A DNA stretch of 64,000 nucleotides. It comes from Corallococcus macrosporus (GTDB taxonomy: Bacteria; Myxococcota; Myxococcia; Myxococcales; Myxococcaceae). Shown here one piece after another: positions 27,471 through 36,364 of the stretch. Position 1 is the stretch's first letter, and every line of letters starts with the position of its first letter. The position numbers and the translations under genes were made by a program. The stretch is taken from contig NZ_JAFIMU010000013.1 in the NCBI RefSeq assembly GCF_017302985.1, positions 62,001-126,000 of the forward strand, read 5' to 3'. Below the pieces are notes generated by a model. That model was given only the letters and a program-made list of their open reading frames with translations. It made no database searches and was not told where the DNA came from.

Positions 27471-27737
27471 CTGTCAGTGCCCCTCGCGGTGAAATCACGA
27501 ATCTATCCGGGGAGGGTGGCGGCGCGTGGCCCGCCCCCCTGATGACCGGACTCATCAGCCCGTGACGGCAGTCACCAGGTCCAGCCCCGGGAACGGAGGC
27601 CAGGTCACAAGCGAGTCCAAGAAAATCAATGGGTTGGGCATGCAATGGGGCTTCGGTGGGGGTGGCACGCCCGCTGCTATGGGTGGACTCAACGCAGAAC
27701 GCGGCTCCCACCCTCTTCCTCCGAAACGAGCTCCCCC

Positions 27738-28442
27738 ATGAAGATCTCCTCCCGCGGCTCCTCCACCAACGCCATCCGCCGTCCCCCCGCGCAGGACCTC
27801 CCGTCTTCCAAGCCGAGCACCCCCAACGCCTCCCAGAAGCCGGACGCCACCAAGCCGTCCACGCCCAACGCGCCGAACGCCACCCAGAAGCCGGACGCCA
27901 CCAAGCCCTCCACGCCGAACGCTCCGAACGCGCCCCAGAAGCCTGACTCCAGGTTCTCCAAGTCCTCGCTGCTCGACGCCGCCACCGCGTTGCCGGACCT
28001 CGCCTCGCCCTTCCTGGCCGGCGCCGGCCAGGTGTCGGACCTTGCCTCGTCCTTCCAGGCCGGCGCCGGCCAGCTGCCGGGCGCCATGCCCTTCTCGCCC
28101 TCGCTGCCTGGCGGCGCCCAGCTGCCTGGCTCCACGGCCTCCTCGCCCCTGATGCAGTCGCTCCAGACGGACGGCTTCTCGCCGGCCGGTGGCAGCAAGA
28201 CCGAGAGCCTCGGCAAGCTGCTGGAGGGCGTCGTCTCGGTCATCAGCAGCCTCACCGAGCTGGTGCAGGCCGCGACCCAGGGCGTGCAGGCCGTCAGCCA
28301 GGGCGTGCAGGGCGTGGCCCAGGGCGTGACGGGTGTCGTCGGCGCCGTTGGCACCGCGGGCAGCTCGCTGCTGGGCGGCGCGCTCGGCCAGGGTAGCGCG
28401 GATCCCACGGCCAACATGAACCAGGCCCCGACCATCGAGTAG
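27738..28442 (+). CDS. Repeat-rich low-complexity protein, unknown function
   Basis: A 234-residue protein starting at ATG 27738 (MKISSRGSSTNAIRRPPAQ). No signal peptide is visible. Residues ~32-70 contain a 17-residue repeat (QKPDATKPSTPNAPNAT type). The middle has two copies of an Ala-Gly-Ala-Gly-Gln unit (FLAGAGQVSDLA and FQAGAGQLPGA). The C-terminal ~80 residues are a weakly hydrophobic helix with regularly spaced Gly-Val-Gln (TQGVQAVSQGVQGVAQGV) and glycine-rich VVGAVGTAGSSLLGGALG. I do not recognise the family. The layout (disordered N-terminus, glycine-zipper-like C-terminus, no signal) resembles the proteins starting at 43461 and 63375. Confidence 0.65.
   Translation: MKISSRGSSTNAIRRPPAQDLPSSKPSTPNASQKPDATKPSTPNAPNATQKPDATKPSTPNAPNAPQKPDSRFSKSSLLDAATALPDLASPFLAGAGQVSDLASSFQAGAGQLPGAMPFSPSLPGGAQLPGSTASSPLMQSLQTDGFSPAGGSKTESLGKLLEGVVSVISSLTELVQAATQGVQAVSQGVQGVAQGVTGVVGAVGTAGSSLLGGALGQGSADPTANMNQAPTIE
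27834..27950 (+). repeat. 51-bp tandem repeat
   Basis: Copies begin CAGAAGCC at 27834, 27885 and 27936 (period exactly 51 bp, 17 residues). The first two are nearly identical and the third is cut short. A degenerate partial unit precedes them. The high identity suggests recent duplication. Confidence 0.8.
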
Positions 28443-28567
28443 CTTTGGGCGAGGCGCCAAACTCTTTCTGGATGGGAATAGACGGGGCGGGCAATACAGA
28501 CGGTGAAGCTCCATGTCAGTCAGGGCAAGCCAACGCGTTTGGCAATGCCCTGTCCAGGAGCGCCAGG

Positions 28568-29480
28568 ATGTTCCGCAATCGTTTGCAAGCCCTGTCTTCC
28601 CTTTCGCTTCTCCTCGCCGTGGCGGGAGGCGCGACGTCCGCCGAGGCCGCGACCACCGGCACGGTCACCGTGCTGTTCAAGAACACCGGCGTGGGGAAGT
28701 TTGGCCCGTCTGATCAGGTGTATGTCTATGCGGACGCGGACTTCCACTCCTACGACAAGACCCTGTACGGGCCCACGACGACCGTAGGCCCGGGGCAGAC
28801 GTTCACGGTCCAGTTCAGCGGCCTCTACGTGTGGAGCGGTTTCCAGGGCATCTACCGCTTCGAGGTCCGGTACCCGGACACGACCCCCACCACGACCACG
28901 GTCATCTCGGGCCTCAAGTTCACGGGCACGGGGAACTGGTTCGTCTCCACGCTGGGCGTGACGTCCTACAACCCGGGCGCGGCCTATGCCCTGCCCATCG
29001 CCAACCAGGCGCCGCCCGCGCCCACGCTGACCTACTGCTACCCGGACCATCCGGACCGGACGACCATGCTCTACACGGCGTGGTCACTGCCTCCCCGACC
29101 GACCGAACTACAACCCGGACCCCGGCCGTGCCCCCGGCAGCACGTACCAGTACCGGGTGGCCCTCTACGATCGCTATGACGCGGGCTCCTACAGCAACGT
29201 GAAGCAGTGCACCCCCCTGACCGGTGACTCCGACCTGGATGGGTATGTGTCGACCAGCTACGGCGGCGACGACTGCAACGACAACGACGCCAGCATCCAC
29301 CCGGGAGCCACCGAGACGCCGGGAGACGGCATCGACCAGGATTGCGACGGCTCCGACCTGCCCGCCGTCGTGGATTCGGATGGTGATGGCGTCGCGGACG
29401 ACGTCGACAACTGCCCCGCCGTGCCCAATCCCGACCAGACCGACACAGACCAGGACGGGGTGGGCGACGCCTGCACGTAG
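28568..29480 (+). pseudogene. MopE-like/thrombospondin-3 repeat secreted protein, frameshifted
   Basis: It starts at ATG 28568 with a Sec signal (ALSSLSLLLAVAGGATSAEA) and a ~150-residue beta-rich domain that I do not recognise. The frame then changes near 29080-29095. The first frame ends at 29179. The continuation in another frame reads NYNPDPGRAPGSTYQYRVAL and runs to 29480, with a MopE metal-binding-type motif (GGDDCNDNDASIHPGATET, GIDQDCDG) and thrombospondin type-3 calcium repeats (DSDGDGVADDVDNCP, DTDQDGVGDACT). The frame change equals one extra base. A single base change or sequencing error would restore a ~300-residue secreted protein. MopE-type domains bind copper or calcium at the cell surface. 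Confidence 0.75.
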
Positions 29481-29569
29481 ACCCGGCCTGAAGAGAACCC
29501 ACGCCGGAGGCCTTCAGCCGAGTTCGGAGCACTGAACGCTCCGGACAGGCCACGGGTCGAACAGAGCGC

Positions 29570-30901
29570 TCAGCGTGCCCTCGGAACCCACGCGCCGTGA
29601 AAGCCGGCTGGCACCCGACGCGGCAGGTGAACGGTCGCGACGGGCTCCTCGTGGATCGCGCGCGCGTCGAGGATGACGAGGTCGCTGGAGTCCGTCGCCG
29701 CGCGATACACCATCACCATCAGCCAGCCGTCGTCCTCGTCGACGCCTCCCGGGCGCGGCACGAAAACGGGCTCGCTGTTCTGGTCACCGGCCGGCACCGC
29801 GTAGCGCGTCGTCGCGCCCCGCTCGACATCGAAGCGGACCACACCGCGCATTTCAGCGGAGGTCGGCTGCTCGGTCGCATACAGGTAACGGTACCGGCGC
29901 CCGGTACGGCTCTCGTTGATGCGCGGCAGTTCGAGTCCGCCATCGGTGAGCGGCCCTTCGTCGACCCGGCCGTTCGCCGTATCGATCACGTAGCGCCACA
30001 GCATGGCGACAGGATTGTCGGCGAGCCTGCCCGTGCTCGCGTCGAGCCGCAGGTACCACGGGTAGCGGATCGCATCGAGCACGACACACGCTTCGTCGCG
30101 GTCATACGCGTTGACGACGTGCAGGATGAAGCAAGGCTCGATGCCAAACCAGCGCACGTCGCCGCCGTGCCTCGGAATCACGCCGATGCGCGCCGGCCGG
30201 TCGTCGTACCAGCGCAACGGCATCCGGTGGCCCTGCTTCAGCATCGAGAAGTCGTACCCGACGTTCAGGTCGAGCAGCAGGCTGCGGGTCGCGGTGATCG
30301 CGAGGTCGTGCATCATTGACGGCGCCGGCACGTCGACGACGACGTCGACGCGCTGCACGCCCTGCGCGTCCGCGACGCCATAGCGCAGCCACGGTGCGCG
30401 CCAGTCCGCGCGAAACGAGATGAGCTCGCCCGTCAGCGGATCGACCTTCGGATGCGCGGTCATCCCGCCACCGCCCCCTGCGTGCCGTCGGGGTACGCCG
30501 AGCGAATCGAGCTCGGCGGTAATCGCGAGCGGCGCCCCACCCTCCGCCAACGCCAGCAATTCGCCCGCGTGCAGCACCACGTTCACGTTCGGGTTGGTGT
30601 CAGTCAGATGCGGCGCCTGCTCGGGCGCGTACACGTCAGCCCACCGGCGCGTGCGCGCCCAGCGGTTCCGGTAGCGGGCCGCGCGGCCGTCCTCGAATGA
30701 GATCGCGTGCAGCATCGCCGCTTCCGGCCACCACGCCAGCACGTCGTTGCCCTCGAAGCGGCCGCGCAGGGGGTTCGGCCCGTTGCGCAGCAGCGTTCCG
30801 TCGAGTCCGCGCGGGAGGTCCCCCGTGACACGCAGTTCGACGAAGTCGATCTCGTCGGCAACCGGAGCGCCCGCGCCACGGCTCAAATCGAATGCGGTCA
30901 T
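29570..30901 (-). CDS. Carotenoid oxygenase (RPE65/CCD family), copy 1
   Basis: A 443-residue cytoplasmic enzyme with AGGAG before its ATG. The family opening LPRGLDGTLLRNGPNP is present. The four iron-binding histidines are visible: TAHPKVD (His150), MMHDLAIT (His198), FILHVVNAYD (His261) and GFHGAW (His435). It oxidatively cleaves a conjugated double bond of carotenoids, apocarotenoids or stilbenes. TCG, GCG and CGC codons look more frequent than in surrounding genes, suggesting a foreign origin; this is an impression, not a calculation. It has no operon partners. A second family member lies at 54154. Confidence 0.93.
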   Translation of the reverse strand: MTAFDLSRGAGAPVADEIDFVELRVTGDLPRGLDGTLLRNGPNPLRGRFEGNDVLAWWPEAAMLHAISFEDGRAARYRNRWARTRRWADVYAPEQAPHLTDTNPNVNVVLHAGELLALAEGGAPLAITAELDSLGVPRRHAGGGGGMTAHPKVDPLTGELISFRADWRAPWLRYGVADAQGVQRVDVVVDVPAPSMMHDLAITATRSLLLDLNVGYDFSMLKQGHRMPLRWYDDRPARIGVIPRHGGDVRWFGIEPCFILHVVNAYDRDEACVVLDAIRYPWYLRLDASTGRLADNPVAMLWRYVIDTANGRVDEGPLTDGGLELPRINESRTGRRYRYLYATEQPTSAEMRGVVRFDVERGATTRYAVPAGDQNSEPVFVPRPGGVDEDDGWLMVMVYRAATDSSDLVILDARAIHEEPVATVHLPRRVPAGFHGAWVPRAR

Positions 30902-31106
30902 GACATCACTCCTGTGAGTGCCCCTGCCCGGGCAGGAATCAGAATGACGCCATTTCTATCCGGGTATAAATGCCCCGTCAATATCACCCGGGTAAAACCC
31001 AGACCCAGCGACCGGGAAGCTGCTGCTGGAGGGCCAGTGAAGGCAACCCTGCATCGTTTTCCCTGTCGTGGACTTCTCCCCAGGCAAACTGAAGCGGAGG
31101 AATCAC

Positions 31107-31590
31107 TTGACGAAGAATTCCATGCCCCTGGTACGCGGCGCGCTTGCACTGACCTTGGTCTGCGGAGGCTGCGGCGACACGCCAGACGCGGCGCGTGGGG
31201 CGCGCAGGCGTCCATCCAGTTCGTCTATCGCCCGGATCAGGACGCGAACTGCACCAACACGAATGGGAACGTCGTCTTCAACGTCGCCCCCTTCACCAGC
31301 ACGACCACCCTCGCGTCGGCCTTCGTACCCCGCAGTGCTCGCGATCGGCGCACGCTCTACATCTCGAACATGGCGTTCGTCAGCGGCACTGGCTGGCCCC
31401 TGCTGTCAGGCCTCCTGGCGCACGAGCTGGGGCATACGCTCGGCTTCGTTCACGAGTTCGTCCGGACCGGCACGTGCGCCGACGACTTCGGCGGATTCTG
31501 GCTCGCCGTCACGCCCTACGATGCCGGCTCCATGTCATCGCCTCGCCGCAGGGGCAGGTGCTGTGGAGCACGGGGACGGCGGGGTAACGA
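31107..31590 (+). pseudogene. Broken M57-type (HEIGH-class) zinc metalloprotease
   Basis: A TTG start at 31107 with GGAGG seven bases upstream begins a lipoprotein-like signal (RGALALTLVCGGCGDTP). The frame then shifts at ~31190 into ASIQFVYRPDQDANC and NTNGNVVFNVAPF, with the catalytic HELGHTLGFVHE at ~31420 and the end TPYDAGSM where the Met-turn and zinc-site loop should be. It shifts again into SPQGQVLWSTGTAG. These strings match myxobacterial M57 dual-action HEIGH metallopeptidases. At least two frameshifts and the short N-terminus mean it cannot make the full enzyme. Confidence 0.75.
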
Positions 31591-31625
31591 GACGGCCATG
31601 TGGCCTCTTGGGCCATGTATTCATT

Positions 31626-34600
31626 TCATCGAACTGAATGGAGTTCGGATGTGAGCCAACGCAAAGGGGCCTCCCTGCCCAGCACGAGGAAGGGGGCCCA
31701 GTAGTGCGGATGGGGCCGGGCGGCCCGGAGCTTGCGCATGGCCTCGCGCAGCGCGGCGGCCCTCCCCTGCCCCGCCAGCAGGTTACGGTAGTAGGCCTCC
31801 ATCAATGCGCTCGTCGTCTGGTCATCCACCTTCCACAGGCTGGTGACCACGGTCTCGGCGCCGGCCACGAGGAAGGCCCGCCGCAGCCCATACACGCCCT
31901 GCCCCCGGCGGACGTCGCCCCGGCCGGTGTCGCAGGCGGAGAGGACCACCAACTGTGTGCCCCACAGGTCCAGCCCCGCCAACTCCAGCGCCGTCACCAG
32001 CGCGCTATCAGGTGGAGCCCCCGAGGTACTTGCCATGGCGGGCGTCCGCGCATTCGCGCCCGCGAAGAGCAGGCCCGCCCGCAGCAGGGGATCCGGCGCG
32101 CGGGAAGCGAGCGCGTTCTCCCCCAGCGCGCCGAAGTGGGCGACGGCGCGGGAGCCGACGGCAGCGACGTCGTCATCCAGGAAGAAGCCGTGAGTGGCCA
32201 GGTGGAGGATGCCGGGACGGGTCAGGTGCAGCAGCCGCTCCTTGGTCGCCTCCGGCCCCAGGAAGAGCTGGGCCTGCGGGAACAGGCGCTGGATGGCCTC
32301 CGCCTCCTGCCGGGATCCTGGCAAGGGGACGAGGTTCCAGTCCCGGCTCGCCAGTTCCTGACTCCGCGACGAGAAGGAGCGCTCGGCTCGCTCCGGAATC
32401 CCCACCGCGACCGCGGCAGGCACCGGGAGCGGCGTGTTGAATGCAGGGTCCGCCAGGACGACCACGGAAGAAGCCGGCTGGAGCTGCTGGAGCCGGGACA
32501 GCAGATCCTTGCCGGAGGTGAGATAGGTGAAGTCATAGGCGTCCACGAGGAACCGCTCGCCGTCGTGCAGGGCGGCGAAGGGGACCAGGGACAGCTGCCC
32601 ATCCGGTGAAAGGAAGAGACGGTGGGCCTTCCCCAACAACGCAAGCAGCGGCTGGAACGCGAGCCGGTAGAGCGCCTGGGCGTGGGACTGGAAGGCGGCA
32701 TCCCGGCTGGCCAGGGCGTCCCGCAGCCGTGAGGCGGCTGCTTCGAGGGGGCCGGCGGGGCCCAGGTCGACGGCGCGAAGGCTCGCGTCGGGCAGGAGCA
32801 CCAGCGCCAGGCACCGCAGCTGGGAACCGGGAGCACCGGCCCCTGGCACGAGGGGGCGGTCCTCGTAGGTGAGGAACTCCACCAGGGCGCCGTCCCCAGG
32901 GAGGGCCGCGGCGACGCGGTCGACGATGTCGGCGGGAGCGGGCAGCGCGGCCAGCGTGCGCAGCGGAGCCGAGCGCCGGGCGAGGGTGGCTTCGAGAGCA
33001 TCCCCCTGCTCCGCGAGGGCCTGAAGCTGCTGCTGATACGCCCTCAGGGAGAGCGTGCCGGGCCCGTGCAGTGAGAGGCTCGCCAGTTGGGTACGCAGTC
33101 CGCGCAACTGCTTGAAGGTGCCGCGCTCCTCCGCGCCCAGGCTCCGGTAGACCGCGCGGGAGATGTCGGCGGTCTCCTCGACGGAGCGCCCCTTGAGGAG
33201 CAGCGCGGCGCTCAGGGCCAGGCGCCGGACGTCGGCGGACTCCGGGTGCGCGCGCAGCAGTGCATAGAGGCGCTCCTCGTCGGTGCGCAGCAACTGGAGG
33301 AAGCTGGCGAGCCGCGCTTCGGAGAAATCCAGCGCCTCCTTGCGAAGGCGCTGCTCGGACACGACGAAGGCGCGCGTGAACAACGGAACGGCCGCGTCCA
33401 GGCGGTGTTGAGCCAGCTGGAGGACGGCCAGGCTGTTGAGCGAAGCGGCGAGGTCCGGATGGTTCTTGCCGAGCACCGACTCCCGGATGGCAAGCGCGCG
33501 TCGGTAGAGCGGCTCGGCCCGGCTGTACCGCCCCTGGTCCCGGTAGAGGGTGGCCAGGTTGTTCAGCGAACCGGCGACATCGGGATGATGGGGGCCGAAG
33601 GCGTCCTCCCAAATCGAGAGGGCTCGCAGGTAGAGCCGCTCCGCCGGGTCGTCCTGTCCCTGGTTCCGATGGAGGGTGGCCAGGTTGTTCAGCAAGGCCG
33701 CGATATGGGGATGCCGCTTGCCGAGTGTCCCCTCGCAGATGGCCAGCGCGCGCACGTACAGCGGCTCCGCCTGGCCATGCCTCCCCTGGGCGAGGTAGAG
33801 GCTGGCGAGGTTGTTGAGCAGTGCGGCGAGTTCGAGAGGGCTCTTGCCAGGGGCCGCTTCCCGTATGGCCAGCGCGCGCACGAACAGCGGCTCCGCCCGG
33901 CCGTACAAGCCCTGGTCCTGGTAGAGGGTGGCCAGGTTGCTGAGCGATGCCGCGACGCTGGGATGGTTCCTGCCAAGCGTCGTCTCCCGAATGGCAAGCG
34001 CGCGCACGTACAGTGGCTCCGCCTGACCGTACAAGCCCTGGTCCTGGTAGAGGGTGGCCAGGTTGCTGAGCGATGCCGCGACGTGCGGGTGGCTCCCACC
34101 GAGGGCCGCTTCCCGGAGGGCCAGCGCGCGCACATACAGCGGCTCCGCCTGGCCGTACAATCCCTGCTGCCGGTAGAGCAGCGCCAGATTGTTGAGAGAA
34201 TCCGCGAAGGCGGGGTGGTCCTTGCCGAACGTCTCCTCCCAGAGACCGAGCGCGCGCACGTAGAGCGGTTCCGCCCGACTGTACAATCCCTGCTCTTGAT
34301 AGAGATTGGCGAGATTGTCGAGGGACTCGGCGACGGCAGTCCGGTTCCTGCCAAGGACCTTGTCCTGAGGAGCGAACCCCGGCTCCTGGTAGAATTCGAC
34401 AGTGCTGGACAGTTGTTGGTTCCCGAAAGGAGCAATCAGGGACTGCTCGAACTGGATTGATTCGGTCATCCCGCCAGTGTGAATGGCCGCGACCTCGAAC
34501 CTGGACTCATTCGCGTGGAGCTGCGGGGCCCGGCTGTATGACTCCAGGGCCGTGGAGTGGCCGAGGGCGTAGCGCGAGCCAGCGGTTTCCAGAAGGGTCG

Positions 34601-34919
34601 CTTCTCGAATGGCAAGCCCGCGTCGTAGCAGGGGCTCCGCCCGGCCGAAGTCTCCCTGGAGTTGGTAGAACACGCCGAGCCGGTTCAAACAGTCGGCGAC
34701 TTCGGGATGCATGCTCCCGAGCACCGCCTCTTGCAGCACGAGTGCATGTTCGCCCTGCGCCAGGGCCTCCGCGTACCTGCCCGCGCCGTAGAGCTCCAGC
34801 ATCCGGACATAGGCCTTCCGAGCCTCGCTCAGCCGTGCCTCTTGCTGCCCCCCTTCCGCAGGCATTCTCGCGGCACAGCCCAGGGCCAGCACCACCATCC
34901 ATCCGACAATCCACCGCAT
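31626..34919 (-). CDS. CHAT-domain protein with tetratricopeptide repeats, lipoprotein
   Basis: A 1097-residue protein starting at ATG 34919 with a lipobox (GWMVVLALGCAAR). Residues ~35-500 are about nine 42-residue kinesin-light-chain-type TPRs (pattern SLNNLALLYRQQG-Y-AEPLYVRAL). The repeats are interrupted after the second by ~75 unrelated residues. A helical linker follows, and the last ~340 residues form a CHAT caspase-like protease domain with the catalytic His in LHLATHGFF (~909) and Cys in VLSACDTGRGD (~990). The usual WAPFLVLG ending is present. CHAT proteases cut specific partners. The signal sequence puts this one outside the cytoplasm. No separase-like substrate or gasdermin gene is adjacent. 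Confidence 0.92.
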   Translation of the reverse strand: MRWIVGWMVVLALGCAARMPAEGGQQEARLSEARKAYVRMLELYGAGRYAEALAQGEHALVLQEAVLGSMHPEVADCLNRLGVFYQLQGDFGRAEPLLRRGLAIREATLLETAGSRYALGHSTALESYSRAPQLHANESRFEVAAIHTGGMTESIQFEQSLIAPFGNQQLSSTVEFYQEPGFAPQDKVLGRNRTAVAESLDNLANLYQEQGLYSRAEPLYVRALGLWEETFGKDHPAFADSLNNLALLYRQQGLYGQAEPLYVRALALREAALGGSHPHVAASLSNLATLYQDQGLYGQAEPLYVRALAIRETTLGRNHPSVAASLSNLATLYQDQGLYGRAEPLFVRALAIREAAPGKSPLELAALLNNLASLYLAQGRHGQAEPLYVRALAICEGTLGKRHPHIAALLNNLATLHRNQGQDDPAERLYLRALSIWEDAFGPHHPDVAGSLNNLATLYRDQGRYSRAEPLYRRALAIRESVLGKNHPDLAASLNSLAVLQLAQHRLDAAVPLFTRAFVVSEQRLRKEALDFSEARLASFLQLLRTDEERLYALLRAHPESADVRRLALSAALLLKGRSVEETADISRAVYRSLGAEERGTFKQLRGLRTQLASLSLHGPGTLSLRAYQQQLQALAEQGDALEATLARRSAPLRTLAALPAPADIVDRVAAALPGDGALVEFLTYEDRPLVPGAGAPGSQLRCLALVLLPDASLRAVDLGPAGPLEAAASRLRDALASRDAAFQSHAQALYRLAFQPLLALLGKAHRLFLSPDGQLSLVPFAALHDGERFLVDAYDFTYLTSGKDLLSRLQQLQPASSVVVLADPAFNTPLPVPAAVAVGIPERAERSFSSRSQELASRDWNLVPLPGSRQEAEAIQRLFPQAQLFLGPEATKERLLHLTRPGILHLATHGFFLDDDVAAVGSRAVAHFGALGENALASRAPDPLLRAGLLFAGANARTPAMASTSGAPPDSALVTALELAGLDLWGTQLVVLSACDTGRGDVRRGQGVYGLRRAFLVAGAETVVTSLWKVDDQTTSALMEAYYRNLLAGQGRAAALREAMRKLRAARPHPHYWAPFLVLGREAPLRWLTSELHSVR
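33430..34335 (-). repeat. 126-bp tandem repeats of the TPR region
   Basis: The motif GAGGGTGGCCAGGTTG recurs at about 33546, 33672, 33924 and 34050, all multiples of 126 bp apart, with diverged copies between. Neighbouring copies near 33900-34100 are almost identical, which makes unequal recombination or assembly collapse possible. Confidence 0.8.
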
Positions 34920-35036
34920 GTCGCCCCCGTTAGGTCCTGAAAGGGGGCCATGACCCTCCCCCTCCAGTCCAGGAGCCGGGGACCAGGAAAGTCATGCGGA
35001 AAACCCAAGCGGGACGAGCCCGCCTGCTACCGGGCC

Positions 35037-35474
35037 CTAGATGGCGGGGCTGGCGAGCGTGAACGGATCGGGGACGACGCCACGGATCGCCTCGGCGAGC
35101 TTGGGCCCGAGCTGCGACCGCTCGGTGTCGTCGAACGGCTGCAGGGCACTGCGCATCCGCTGGTAGAGCGCGATGAAGTAGAACGGAGACCGACCATTGA
35201 AGTTCATGCCGCTGCGGCGGCGACTCATCAGGTGTGCTTCGTACCGCATGGGCTCGAAGAACGACATCCGGGTCGCCAGCTCGATGCACATCGCCTCTTC
35301 GCGTCGGGGATGAACCGCCGCGAGCAGGAGCAGCATCGCGACCGGATCGTCGCTCGTCAGCCAGGCGGCCGTGACCGTAGGGCGTTCGACGCCGAGGTCC
35401 TGCGGCGATGCCCATTCGTGGGCGCGGCGATGCACTTCCGCCATCAGGTCCGTGAGCGTGCGCTGCGTCGTCAT
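35037..35474 (-). CDS. Hypothetical protein, 145 residues
   Basis: It starts at ATG 35474 (MTTQRTLTDLMAEVHRRAHEW). It is predicted soluble and mostly helical, with no signal peptide. Notable conserved-looking strings are LLLAAVHPRREEAMCIELA and GMNFNGRSPFYFIALYQRM. I do not recognise the family. It stands between the CHAT gene and a Nudix fragment, 81 bp from the latter, so it may have arrived in the event that cut the Nudix gene. Confidence 0.6.
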   Translation of the reverse strand: MTTQRTLTDLMAEVHRRAHEWASPQDLGVERPTVTAAWLTSDDPVAMLLLLAAVHPRREEAMCIELATRMSFFEPMRYEAHLMSRRRSGMNFNGRSPFYFIALYQRMRSALQPFDDTERSQLGPKLAEAIRGVVPDPFTLASPAI

Positions 35475-35554
35475 GCGCCGATAGTACGGCATCGCGCGGT
35501 GTGCAGCTGGTAACGACAAGTCCAAGGTCGACTCCATCGCCTATTCGGCGGGAT

Positions 35555-35668
35555 TCACCAGGGTCCTCCCAGGTTCCCTGGAGAACTCCAGATGCGGATG
35601 ACGTCCTCGCGCACGGTCATCCAGCGGTTCCGGTAGACCTCCTTCGAGGAGAGTGTCTCGATGGCCAT
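35555..35668 (-). pseudogene. 5' remnant of a Nudix hydrolase gene
   Basis: An ATG at 35668 with AGGAGGG upstream opens MAIETLSSKEVYRNRWMTVR, followed by EDVIR. This is the characteristic N-terminal strand of ADP-ribose-pyrophosphatase-type Nudix proteins. After EDVIR the sequence becomes unrelated and stops at 35555, leaving 37 codons with no Nudix box. It overlaps the last 52 bp of the DUF2306 gene, as two adjacent operon genes might. Confidence 0.6.
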
Positions 35669-36306
35669 GGGCTTGTCCCTCCTGGGGGTTGGAGACGAAT
35701 GACCCGCTCGGCGACGGCGAGGTTGATGACCCAGCCGGCGCCCAGCAGCAGCGCCCTGGCGAGCTCGCCGGGCGTTCCGGCGATGAGGAACCAGGGCACG
35801 GTGACCAGCACCTGCGTGCCCGCGCCCACACCGACAGCGTAGCCTCGAATCATCCAGGCCCGGTGGCCCACAACGTCCCGCCGCCGGAGCGCGGTCAGCC
35901 CCAGGACAAGGGACAGGACCATCGCCGAGCCGAACAGGAGCCGCAGGCCGTCGAGGAGCTCACCGTCACCTTCGGCGCGCGGATAGAACAGCGTCATCCA
36001 CAAGCCCGAGAGCCCGGCCACGAGGCCGCACGCGACCAGGAGCCGCCCGGCGACGCGGTGCCAGCCGGGCCGCCGACGGCGGAAGTCCGGGGCGAACTGG
36101 AAGGCACCCAGCACGCAATACACGCTGGCGCAGAGGACGTGCAGCACCACCGGCAGGGGCGATGCGAAGAACCGCGCATTGTGCGGCGTGAGCTCAGCGC
36201 CGCCCGCCAGCTCGGTCAGACGGCCGGCGCCGGCCAGGATGGGTACGAGCGAGAGCGCGACCAGCGCAGCGGACACGAGCCGCTCGGCCTTGGGGGTAGA
36301 GGTCAT
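35617..36306 (-). CDS. DUF2306-type membrane protein
   Basis: A 229-residue inner-membrane protein starting at ATG 36306 (MTSTPKAERLVSAALVALS). It has about six hydrophobic segments, a conserved HVLCASVYCVLGAFQF segment, RRRPGWHRVAGRLLVACG and GHRAWMIRGYAVGVGAGTQ, as in predicted membrane proteins of the DUF2306 group. The last ~12 residues (PSRHSPRRRSTGTAG) look like out-of-frame reading of the adjoining Nudix start, so the natural C-terminus may be altered. It is divergent from a LysR regulator 58 bp away. Confidence 0.8.
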   Translation of the reverse strand: MTSTPKAERLVSAALVALSLVPILAGAGRLTELAGGAELTPHNARFFASPLPVVLHVLCASVYCVLGAFQFAPDFRRRRPGWHRVAGRLLVACGLVAGLSGLWMTLFYPRAEGDGELLDGLRLLFGSAMVLSLVLGLTALRRRDVVGHRAWMIRGYAVGVGAGTQVLVTVPWFLIAGTPGELARALLLGAGWVINLAVAERVIRLQPPGGTSPWPSRHSPRRRSTGTAG

Positions 36307-36364
36307 GGGCGAACAGATAGCCCTCTGTGCCCCTGTCGTAATTGACTGAGTTCCTTCTACTGAT

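Noticed and set aside
30707-31654. 315-residue plus-strand frame reading into the M57 domain as a complete gene
   Set aside because: Its first ~160 residues are antisense to the carotenoid oxygenase and intergenic. The signal peptide of the protease is in another frame, so the pseudogene reading is better.
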